From: an uncultured Eubacteriales bacterium
Lineage (GTDB): Bacteria; Bacillota; Clostridia; Oscillospirales; Acutalibacteraceae
Length of the DNA: 16,176 bases
Direction: 5' to 3'
Assembly (NCBI GenBank): GCA_934511365.1
Contig: CAKSWC010000025.1
Coordinates: forward strand, 1-16,176
Shown here one piece after another: positions 3,349 through 9,728 of this stretch (the first letter of the stretch is position 1; every line of letters starts with the position of its first letter). The translations under genes and the position numbers were made by a program. The notes below the pieces were generated by a model. The model did no database searches. It was given only the letters and a program-made list of their open reading frames with translations, and was not told the origin of the DNA.

Positions 3349-5883
3349 ATGAAAACACAGTTTGACGTTACGGGCATGACCTGCGCTTCCTGCAGCGCAA
3401 GAGTTCAAAAAAGCGTTGAATCGCTCCCCGGAACAGCGGATGTTCAGGTTAACCTGCTGACAAATTCAATGACCGTTGAATACGATGAAAAAGCTCTGAC
3501 CGCGTCCGATATAATAATGAAAGTGAAATCGGCCGGTTACGGCTGCGCGGTCAAGGGAAAAGCGGACACCTCAAAGCTCACCGAAAAGAATGAAAAAAGG
3601 GCAAAGCTGCGCCTCATTCTTTCGGTCATTCTGCTTCTTCCTTTGATGTATGTTTCAATGGGACACATGATGAGTCTGCCCCAGCCGGCCTTCCTTTCCG
3701 GCCACGGGAACGCGCTGAATTTTGCAATTTGGCAGCTTGTTTTCACCGCCTTCGTTCTTGCAATCAATTATAAATACTTCACGATAGGCTTCAAAAGTCT
3801 GTTCAAACTTTCGCCGAACATGGACTCGCTCATTGCAATCGGTGCGGCCGCCTCATTCATATACGGAATTGTGGGAACGGTGCAAATTGCGCGCGGACTT
3901 TCCGGCGGAGACATGGAACTTGTTGCAAAATGGCACTCCAACCTCTATTTTGAATCGGCCGCAATGATTGTTACCCTTGTTGACATCGGCAAATTTCTTG
4001 AAGAACGCTCCAAGGGCAAAACAAAAGCCGTGCTTGATATGCTCACCTCCCTTGCGCCGGAGACCGCAACCGTTTTGCGCGGCGGAAAAGAGACGGTGAT
4101 TTCCGCCGGAGACATTGTTCCGGGTGATGAGATAATTGTCCGCCCGGGAACAAAAATTCCGGCGGACGGAGTTGTTGTGAGCGGAAACGGCTTTGTTGAC
4201 CAAAGTGCGCTCACGGGAGAGAGTATGCCCGTTCAGAAAGACGCAGGAGACAATGTTCTCTGCGCCTCAATCAACACCTCGGGCGCGTTCACAATGAAAG
4301 CAGCCAAGGTCGGAAGCGGAACAACGCTTTCTCAGATGATTGCCCTCTCGCTTGAGGCGGCCGGAAGCAAGGCGCCAATCTCACGCCTTGCGGACAAGGT
4401 GAGCCGCGTTTTTGTTCCGACTGTTATTTCAATCGCTGTTGTTTGCGGCATCGTTTGGTATTTAATTGAAAAAGACATGAACCTTGCGTTGAATTTTGCA
4501 ATTTCGGTTCTTGTCATCTCCTGCCCGTGTGCGCTCGGACTTGCAACTCCGGTTGCAATCATGGTCGGAACGGGTCAGGGCGCAAAAAACGGACTGCTTT
4601 TCAAAAGTGCGGCTGCAATGGAGCGCCTTTCTCAGGTTGACACCGCCGTTTTTGACAAAACCGGAACACTCACAAAGGGTGAGCCGAGCGTTACCGACAT
4701 TGTGACGCTTTCCGCCATGACAGAGGACGAGCTGCTCTCGGTTGCGGCTGCAATGGAAAAAAGCTCCGAGCACCCCCTCGCCCGCGCGATACTTGCAAGA
4801 GCAAAGGGACTGCCGGAAAAGGAGGCTTTGGAGTTTTCCTCATTCTCCGGCGGAGGAATCAGCGCAAAAATTGACGGAAAAACTTATTTTGCCGGAAACA
4901 GGCGTCTGCTTTCGGAAAACGGCATTGACTGCTCGGCGATAAAAGACAGGCTCCATGAACTCGCTTCGGAGGGTAAAACGCCGCTGATTTTTGCAGACGG
5001 AAAAGCTCCGGTCGGAATCATTGCCGTTGCGGACAGCGAAAAGGAGAACTCTGCCTCTGCAATAGCGGCTCTTGAAAAAATGCACATCTCCTCCGTCATG
5101 CTCACCGGAGACAACGAGCTGACCGCCAACGCGGTCGGAAAGCGGCTCGGCGTTAAAAAAATCATTGCCGGAGTTCTTCCGCAAAACAAGGAAAACGAAG
5201 TTCGCGCGCTCCAGGAAAGCGGAAAGGTTGTTGCAATGGTCGGAGACGGAATCAACGATGCCCCCGCCCTTTCGCGTGCAGATGTCGGAATTGCAATCGG
5301 CGACGGAACGGACATTGCGGTTGAAAGCGCAGACCTCGTCCTGATGAACAAGGACATTTTCAGCGTTGTCAACGCGATAAGGCTTTCCAAAAAAGTTCTT
5401 GGAAACATCAAAATGAACCTCTTTTGGGCGTTCTTTTATAACGCACTTTCAATTCCCCTTGCGGCCGGAGTTTTCTATTCGGTCGGCGGGATAAAGCTCT
5501 CTCCGATGATTGCCGCGGGAGCAATGAGTTTAAGCTCGGTCTGCGTTGTTCTCAACGCGCTGCGTCTGAGGTTCTTTAAAGCGGAAAAACCGGCTTCGGC
5601 CGTGGCGAATATTCAACAAAAAACATTAACTGACGGAAAGGAAGAAACCGAAATGAAAAAAATTATTGAAATTGAAGGTATGCACTGTTCACACTGCGCA
5701 AAGGCCGTTGAGGATGAGCTTCTTGCCGTAAACGGCGTTAAAAAAGCAAAGGCTGACGCGGAAAAGAAAAACGCAGTTGTTGCCCTTTCGGGCGATGTTT
5801 CCGATGAGGTGCTTTTCAAGGCCGTTGAAAAAGCGGGCTTCAAGCCGATTAAAGCAGAGGTCAAAAAAGGACTTTTTGACTGA
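3349..5883 (+). CDS. copA: Copper-exporting P1B-type ATPase with fused C-terminal CopZ-like domain
   Basis: This 844-residue Cu(I) efflux pump sits in the plasma membrane. An N-terminal HMA domain (about 3-70) carries GMTCASC (C12, C15). Eight membrane helices follow; helix 6 has the metal-binding CPC (C392-C394), helix 7 has YN (697-698) and helix 8 has MxxSS (726-730), the combination typical of Cu(I) pumps. The actuator loop has TGES (289-292), the phosphorylation motif is DKTGT (D436), the nucleotide-binding SEHP has H475, and the hinge is GDGINDAP (632 on). Residues 769-844 form a second HMA domain with GMHCSHC (C780, C783), which resembles a free CopZ chaperone and is an unusual place for one. 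The ATG is 6-7 nt after AAGGTGA. The promoter holds a palindromic operator (3288-3300) and a terminator follows at 5900-5945. Confidence 0.95.
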   Translation: MKTQFDVTGMTCASCSARVQKSVESLPGTADVQVNLLTNSMTVEYDEKALTASDIIMKVKSAGYGCAVKGKADTSKLTEKNEKRAKLRLILSVILLLPLMYVSMGHMMSLPQPAFLSGHGNALNFAIWQLVFTAFVLAINYKYFTIGFKSLFKLSPNMDSLIAIGAAASFIYGIVGTVQIARGLSGGDMELVAKWHSNLYFESAAMIVTLVDIGKFLEERSKGKTKAVLDMLTSLAPETATVLRGGKETVISAGDIVPGDEIIVRPGTKIPADGVVVSGNGFVDQSALTGESMPVQKDAGDNVLCASINTSGAFTMKAAKVGSGTTLSQMIALSLEAAGSKAPISRLADKVSRVFVPTVISIAVVCGIVWYLIEKDMNLALNFAISVLVISCPCALGLATPVAIMVGTGQGAKNGLLFKSAAAMERLSQVDTAVFDKTGTLTKGEPSVTDIVTLSAMTEDELLSVAAAMEKSSEHPLARAILARAKGLPEKEALEFSSFSGGGISAKIDGKTYFAGNRRLLSENGIDCSAIKDRLHELASEGKTPLIFADGKAPVGIIAVADSEKENSASAIAALEKMHISSVMLTGDNELTANAVGKRLGVKKIIAGVLPQNKENEVRALQESGKVVAMVGDGINDAPALSRADVGIAIGDGTDIAVESADLVLMNKDIFSVVNAIRLSKKVLGNIKMNLFWAFFYNALSIPLAAGVFYSVGGIKLSPMIAAGAMSLSSVCVVLNALRLRFFKAEKPASAVANIQQKTLTDGKEETEMKKIIEIEGMHCSHCAKAVEDELLAVNGVKKAKADAEKKNAVVALSGDVSDEVLFKAVEKAGFKPIKAEVKKGLFD
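5653..5883 (+). CDS. Possible internal start giving a free CopZ-like copper chaperone
   Basis: ATG at 5653 is in frame with copA (codon 769) and is preceded 8-9 nt upstream by AAAGGAAG, an acceptable ribosome site within the copA coding sequence. Translation from it would give a 76-residue protein beginning MKKIIEIEGMHCSHC, which has the size and layout of a complete CopZ. The segment just before it (about 745-768) is a polar linker. Either the two genes have fused and kept the old start, or the site is chance. The same DNA is certainly translated as the pump's C-terminus. Confidence 0.4.
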   Translation: MKKIIEIEGMHCSHCAKAVEDELLAVNGVKKAKADAEKKNAVVALSGDVSDEVLFKAVEKAGFKPIKAEVKKGLFD

Positions 5884-5899
5884 TTAAAGCACAGAAAAC

Positions 5900-5945
5900 A
5901 ACCCGGCACTATGCAGTCAAACGATTGCGTGGCGCCGGGTTTTTA
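5900..5945. terminator. Hairpin terminator between copA and the XRE gene
   Basis: ACCCGGC (5901-5907) pairs with GCCGGGT (5934-5940) and TTTTTAT follows on the plus strand. Reading left, the stem is followed by TGTTTTC, so it can serve both convergent genes. The loop is long (26 nt). Confidence 0.7.
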
Positions 5946-5950
5946 TATAT

Positions 5951-6166
5951 TTATTTTGATTTTACATCATCAGACAGTCCGAGAATATAATCAGCCGAAA
6001 CATTATAGAACTTGCACAACACAATTAAGCTTTCAATCGGCAGGCTGCGTTTTTTGTTTTCATACATTCCGTAAGCCTGTTTTGTTATTTTCAGGATTTT
6101 TGCAACATCCTCCTGTTTCAAGTCATGATCCACACGCAAATCATATAATCGCTTTGTATAATCCAT
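5951..6166 (-). CDS. XRE-family HTH repressor (71 aa)
   Basis: This is a single-domain DNA-binding protein of the Cro/C1 type. The helix-turn-helix occupies about residues 5-60: the motif region is LKQEDVAKILKITKQAYGMYE, then KKRSLPIESLIVLCKFYNVSADYILGL, a classic XRE ending. I chose ATG at 6166 because AGGAGG lies about 10 nt upstream; a longer frame from 6229 adds 21 residues but has no comparable ribosome site and would read through the operator region. It has no sensor or dimerisation domain beyond the HTH. Three 17-bp palindromes upstream (6192-6265), one overlapping its own -10 box, suggest that it represses itself and the divergent peptide gene at 6518. Confidence 0.88.
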   Translation of the reverse strand: MDYTKRLYDLRVDHDLKQEDVAKILKITKQAYGMYENKKRSLPIESLIVLCKFYNVSADYILGLSDDVKSK

Positions 6167-6188
6167 AACAGTAAGACCTCCTGTTATG

Positions 6189-6265
6189 ATTATAAACAAA
6201 ATGTTTACCAAGCCCTTGACAGTAAACAAATTGTTTGCTATAATTCAAGTAAACAATTTGTTTAC
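6189..6265. promoter_or_regulatory. Divergent promoters with three operator palindromes
   Basis: Three 17-bp near-identical palindromes are present: ATAAACAAAATGTTTAC (6192-6208), GTAAACAAATTGTTTGC (6222-6238) and GTAAACAATTTGTTTAC (6249-6265, perfect). A fully consensus plus promoter, TTGACA (6216-6221) and TATAAT (6239-6244), has the second site as its exact 17-bp spacer, and the third lies at the transcript start. The first overlaps TATAAT of the minus strand (6189-6194), which would serve the XRE gene; no good -35 box was found for that one. The layout is what a repressor blocking both directions needs. Confidence 0.8.
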
Positions 6266-6517
6266 TGCTATTTAAATTAAAGTCGCAATTTAAATATTAA
6301 ACAAAATTTACTTGCATTCACCAAGCACACATCCGTTTAGCAAAATCAAGCGTCAATAGATACCAACTGTCATTGTTGGTTGTTTGCACAATTAAAATAC
6401 CATTTGACAGTTGTTTTCTATAACTATGAGCAATATCACACCCGGAAAGTCGGCAATTAATCTTCGATTTTCAGTATTTGCTCACAATAAACTAATACGG
6501 AGGGAGGGAAATAAACT
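6251..6517 (+). promoter_or_regulatory. Long structured leader of the small peptide gene
   Basis: About 265 nt separate the predicted transcript start from the peptide ATG. CAACTGTCA (6364-6372) can pair with TGACAGTTG (6405-6413), but the same bases can also take part in ACCAAC (6362-6367) with GTTGGT (6375-6380), so two folds exclude each other. A 31-codon frame starts at 6426 and ends in TGA at 6519-6521, overlapping the peptide start as ATGA. No known riboswitch was recognised. Confidence 0.4.
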
Positions 6518-6521
6518 ATGA
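6426..6521 (+). CDS. Possible 31-codon leader ORF overlapping the peptide gene
   Basis: The frame starts MSNITPGKSAINLRF and ends HNKLIRREGNKL, with its stop codon overlapping the next ATG by one base (ATGA). Such overlaps often mean translational coupling. However, no ribosome site precedes the ATG at 6426, and the strong GGAGGGAGGG of the next gene lies inside the frame. It may be a leader peptide or chance. Confidence 0.25.
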   Translation: MSNITPGKSAINLRFSVFAHNKLIRREGNKL

Positions 6522-6622
6522 GCATAGCATGTGGAATAGTTGGTGCGGGTCTTGTCTGGTATGCCACGTACTCAGCCAAAAAGCTTTATAAGGGTTTCAA
6601 AAAAGTCTGGTATAACAGATAA
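6518..6622 (+). CDS. Small cationic hydrophobic peptide (34 aa) facing the XRE repressor
   Basis: I do not recognise a family. The 34 residues begin MSIACGIVGAGLVWYATY and end SAKKLYKGFKKVWYNR. Residues 2-18 are hydrophobic and glycine-rich; residues 20-34 are strongly basic with Lys at 20, 21, 24, 28 and 29 and a final Arg, plus Trp and several Tyr. It carries a very strong ribosome site, GGAGGGAGGG, 7-8 nt before the ATG. Transcription would come from the consensus promoter at 6216-6244, which the neighbouring repressor probably controls. It could be a membrane-active toxin, a leaderless bacteriocin-like peptide or a small membrane protein; the sequence alone does not decide. A shared terminator follows (6643-6685). 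Confidence 0.65.
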   Translation: MSIACGIVGAGLVWYATYSAKKLYKGFKKVWYNR

Positions 6623-6642
6623 TTGAAATCACAAAAAGTCAA

Positions 6643-6685
6643 AAAAGCCATGAAGCATTCCTCATCGGTTTGCTCCATGGCTTTT
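6643..6685. terminator. Bidirectional terminator between the peptide and aldolase genes
   Basis: AAAAGCCATG (6643-6652) pairs perfectly with CATGGCTTTT (6676-6685). The stem ends in T-runs on both strands (TTTT on plus, TTTTTT on minus), so it can end both convergent units. Confidence 0.8.
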
Positions 6686-6697
6686 ACCATTTTAAAA

Positions 6698-7912
6698 TTA
6701 TTTCTGCTTTGAATACTTGACCCTGTAAACAACATTCATGAGCAGCGAATCAAGCCTTCCGATGTATTTGACCTTGTCAAACATCCGGCTTGCAACAAAG
6801 GTTTTGCAGTTCTTTGCGGTAACCATTTCGCTCGCCTCGGCTTCATCAGGAGATACACCGCAGCAGATTGCGCCGTTGTCCTTGAGCAAAGCGGCAGTTC
6901 TGTGCTTTCCGAGCGCCTTAACAACCTTCTTTGAGGTGCGCAGTGTGTTGTTCGGGTCAAACTCAACGCATTTTACCGTTGCGCCGGCAATCTGAGCAAA
7001 ATCGTCAAGCAGCGGACGAAGAACCTTTGTCACCTTTGAAGCGGCAACAACCTCCTCCTTGTCGGAGTGAATGATGCAGTTGATGTCGCCGCGCTTTTTA
7101 TAAACGGCAAGGTGCATATCGGCCTCGGACGGGAAATCACCGCCGAGAATAACCTTTTCCTGCTTGAGCGCAAGAGTATATTTTTCGTTTCCGTCCTTGT
7201 CTCTCATAACAACGACGTTTCCGGCGCGGGTGCTGTCATAGGGAACAACGTGCGGCGACGGAGCGTCTGCGCGCTTTTTAAGCTCCGAAACATAGGTGCA
7301 GATATCTTTAAAGCTTTCCGCGGTTTTTCCGGTGAGGGTGCTGTATCTGTTGTAAAGATACCTCATGCAGACGGTTTCAAGCTCCGAGGCAATTTTGAAC
7401 GCCTCATCATAGTCGCTTCCGAGGCAGACGGTGCCGTGGTGCTTCATGATAACAGCCTTTGAATCGGAACGCAGAAGGGCGACAACAACACCCTTGCGCA
7501 GCTTGCCCGTTCCGGGAAGTCCGTATGACGCAACGGGAATGTTGTTTCCGATAACGGCGGCACTTTCACCCGGAACATCGTTGATATCGCAGCCGAGGGC
7601 GCTGACTATTGAAGCGTTGACCTGATGGGTATGAATAACAAAATTGCATTCTGGGCGAAGAAGGTAGCACTGAGCGTGAATACCTTTTTCGCTTGAGGGC
7701 TTGATATTGCCCTCATATGAAAGATCATTCATTTTAACAAGAACGATATCGTCCGGAGTGAGCGTTTCATAGGCTTTTCCGCTGGGAGTGATAACAAAGC
7801 TTTCATCGTCAACGCGGCAGCTGACATTGCCCCATGTTCTTGCAATAAGACCGGTTGAAACAAGTTTCTTTCCGGCTTCAACAACAATTTCTTTTGCCTT
7901 TAAAAGTTCCAT
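6698..7912 (-). CDS. Tandem class II aldolase/adducin-family protein
   Basis: Both halves of this 404-residue protein belong to the class II aldolase/adducin fold, which normally has about 210 residues per chain. The first half (1-215) keeps the full zinc site: the acidic residue E75 in PSSEKG, HTH at 94-96 and H159 in KHHG. The second half (about 230-404) aligns motif for motif but is degenerate: E263 in PSEAD is kept, HTH has become HSD (H282, D284), and HHG has become DNG (345-347). It probably cannot hold zinc the same way. The substrate is unknown; phospho-sugar or keto-acid aldol cleavage is the family's usual chemistry. AGAGGT precedes the ATG. It lies 75 nt after the aminotransferase gene, likely in one transcription unit with a hairpin between. 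Confidence 0.88.
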   Translation of the reverse strand: MELLKAKEIVVEAGKKLVSTGLIARTWGNVSCRVDDESFVITPSGKAYETLTPDDIVLVKMNDLSYEGNIKPSSEKGIHAQCYLLRPECNFVIHTHQVNASIVSALGCDINDVPGESAAVIGNNIPVASYGLPGTGKLRKGVVVALLRSDSKAVIMKHHGTVCLGSDYDEAFKIASELETVCMRYLYNRYSTLTGKTAESFKDICTYVSELKKRADAPSPHVVPYDSTRAGNVVVMRDKDGNEKYTLALKQEKVILGGDFPSEADMHLAVYKKRGDINCIIHSDKEEVVAASKVTKVLRPLLDDFAQIAGATVKCVEFDPNNTLRTSKKVVKALGKHRTAALLKDNGAICCGVSPDEAEASEMVTAKNCKTFVASRMFDKVKYIGRLDSLLMNVVYRVKYSKQK

Positions 7913-7929
7913 AATTACCTCTCATTTCA

Positions 7930-7970
7930 GAAAAGGGGCAGAACCCGGTTGTGATGATTCTGCCCTTTTC
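7930..7970 (-). terminator. Hairpin between the aminotransferase and aldolase genes
   Basis: Arms of 13-14 nt (7930-7943 and 7958-7970, one bulged G) are built on AAAAGGGGCAGAA and TTCTGCCCTTTT. On the minus strand the stem ends in TTTTCT. As no clear second promoter follows, it may reduce rather than stop transcription into the aldolase gene, or shape mRNA ends. Confidence 0.6.
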
Positions 7971-7987
7971 ATTATCAATACTTAATA

Positions 7988-9466
7988 TCAGTCCTGCTTC
8001 ATTGCAACGTGAGAGAATACTCTGTCGAAGCGAGTGAGAGCGTCGTCAATCATTTCCTCGGTGTATGCGGCCGAGGTGTAAAGTCTTGAACCGGCGAGGG
8101 TAACAAGACCTTCCGCCATGTATGCGGCGCCCATATGGGTCATTTCCTTCTTGCGGATATCGGTCTCCTTAAGGACGGCCGGAATTGTCCACGGCTTGCA
8201 CCAGTCGATTGCAAAGTGCATTGTTCCAACGGTTTCCATGTGGCAAATTGAGCCTTGGTTGAACGCGACGAACGGAAGATTGTACTTATCAATAATCTGG
8301 TTGAGGCCCTTGGTGATTCTGTCGCCCATTATGCCGGCCTTCTGGCAGGCATTCTGCTTGTCAATTTCCTCAAGAGTGTAATAACCTGCGCAGCAGGAGA
8401 TGGGTGTTGCAGCCATGGTTCCGCCGCAGAAAGCTTTTTTAATCTTCTGGGTTCCGTCAAGGCCTGCGCCCATATATTTCATGTATTCTCTCTTACCGCC
8501 GATTCCGCCTGCGCCCGGATAGCCGCCTGCGATAACCTTGCCGAAGATTGTGAGGTCGGGTTCAACACCGAAGTAGCCCTGAGCGCCGGCCATACCGATT
8601 CTGAATCCGGTAACAACCTCATCAAAAATGAGGAGTGCGCCATACTTGCGGCAAAGTCTTTCAACGCCCTTGTTGAATTCCATTGAAAGAGGTCTTGTTC
8701 CGCTTTCGGGACCGACCGGCTCAATGAAAACGGCAGCGGTTCCGCCGCAAAGCTGGTTCCTGCGCAGCTTCTTTTCAAGGTCGTTGAGGTCGTTCGGGAA
8801 GAATTCCTGAGTGTCTCTCATGAGACGGATGGGAACGCCGTGAGCCTGGGTGAACTTTGTTCCGGGAATACGGATACCATATCCGAGCTGATCTGACCAG
8901 CCGTGATATGCGCCGCCCATTTTGAGGATGTACTTTTTCTTTGTTGCAAGCCTTGCAACGCGGCAGGCAACCATGCAGGCCTCGGTTCCCGAACCAAGCA
9001 TACGGAACATATCAACCGTTGGAACGGAGTCAGAGATTTTCTTTGCAAGCTTATATTCAAACTCATGGAAAAGTCCGGTTGAAGGGCCGCAGGTGTTGAG
9101 CAGGTCAATAACCTGATCTCTGACAACCTTCGGGTTTGAGCCGAGTACGGTCGGGCCGCCGGCCTGGAGGAAATCGTAATATTCGTTTCCGTCGATGTCA
9201 TAGAGCTTTGCGCCGTCAGCCTTTGTGAAAACAAGGGGGAACGGATAGTTGAAAGCAAGGTTATGCTGAACGCCGCCGGGAATGATCTGCTTTGCTTCCT
9301 CAATCATGGCCTTTGACTTCTGGCATTTCTTTTCAAAATAGTTTTCTTCATAAGCCTTGAGAGCGTCGGGCTTGATTGTGTAGATCGGCTGACGGATAAG
9401 GTTATCGAGTTTTTCGGTAACGGCTTTTGCGTCAACATAATCGGTGATTGCGAATCTTGTGTCCAT
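7988..9466 (-). CDS. Class III PLP aminotransferase, glutamate-1-semialdehyde aminomutase-like
   Basis: This is a cytoplasmic pyridoxal-phosphate enzyme of 492 residues. Visible motifs are GSGTEA (158-163, phosphate binding), AYHGW (186-190, aromatic residue stacking on the cofactor), FDEV (281-284, D282 to the pyridine nitrogen) and FGKVIAGGYPGAG with the Schiff-base lysine K310. The pattern FRIGMAGAQGYFGVEPD is typical of the HemL-like branch. It has about 60 extra residues before the PGGV motif and no other hem gene nearby, so a haem role is doubtful. The ATG follows AGGAGG by 9-10 nt. A consensus promoter lies at 9542-9570. Its partner is the tandem aldolase gene downstream, which suggests a catabolic or salvage route for an amino or keto compound. 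The substrate is unknown. Confidence 0.88.
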   Translation of the reverse strand: MDTRFAITDYVDAKAVTEKLDNLIRQPIYTIKPDALKAYEENYFEKKCQKSKAMIEEAKQIIPGGVQHNLAFNYPFPLVFTKADGAKLYDIDGNEYYDFLQAGGPTVLGSNPKVVRDQVIDLLNTCGPSTGLFHEFEYKLAKKISDSVPTVDMFRMLGSGTEACMVACRVARLATKKKYILKMGGAYHGWSDQLGYGIRIPGTKFTQAHGVPIRLMRDTQEFFPNDLNDLEKKLRRNQLCGGTAAVFIEPVGPESGTRPLSMEFNKGVERLCRKYGALLIFDEVVTGFRIGMAGAQGYFGVEPDLTIFGKVIAGGYPGAGGIGGKREYMKYMGAGLDGTQKIKKAFCGGTMAATPISCCAGYYTLEEIDKQNACQKAGIMGDRITKGLNQIIDKYNLPFVAFNQGSICHMETVGTMHFAIDWCKPWTIPAVLKETDIRKKEMTHMGAAYMAEGLVTLAGSRLYTSAAYTEEMIDDALTRFDRVFSHVAMKQD

Positions 9467-9514
9467 AATGTTGAGCCTCCTGATATTTAAATTTTGTTAT
9501 TAACATAAGTTCAG

Positions 9515-9570
9515 GTGAGCCATTGCTCACTATTGCCAAATATTATACAATATTTAGCATCATCTGTCAA
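9515..9570 (-). promoter_or_regulatory. Promoter and 5' hairpin of the aminotransferase-aldolase unit
   Basis: On the minus strand TTGACA (9565-9570) and TATAAT (9542-9547) with a 17-bp spacer form a fully consensus promoter, with a start near 9535. Close to the 5' end of the transcript is a perfect hairpin, GTGAGC, AATG, GCTCAC (9515-9530). It may protect the mRNA 5' end or be an operator. Confidence 0.8.
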
Positions 9571-9639
9571 TTAAAATTATTTTTAAAATTCCTGTCTATT
9601 TTGCACAAAAAGGCCGCTTTGGGCTTGTGCAATTTCAAC

Positions 9640-9668
9640 TTGCTTTATTTTGCGTTTTGTGATAGAAT
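9640..9668 (+). promoter_or_regulatory. bipA promoter
   Basis: TTGCTT (9640-9645) and TAGAAT (9663-9668) are separated by 17 bp and start a leader of about 55 nt. Just upstream an inverted repeat, TTGCACAA (9601-9608) and TTGTGCAA (9625-9632), lies between the divergent promoters. Confidence 0.55.
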
Positions 9669-9728
9669 AAGTGGTTGTTATATACAAAGATTATATGAAA
9701 AATAATGTTAAAAACAAAGGTGAGATTT

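Noticed and set aside
5911..6168. 85-codon plus-strand frame
   Set aside because: It is antisense to the XRE gene and begins inside a terminator loop.
6167..6229. N-terminal extension of the XRE protein
   Set aside because: It would run back through the operator and -10 box and has no ribosome site; AGGAGG supports the start at 6166.
6404..6432. TTGACA at 6404-6409 as a second promoter for the peptide gene
   Set aside because: No -10 box at 16-18 bp; TATAAC lies only 9 bp downstream.
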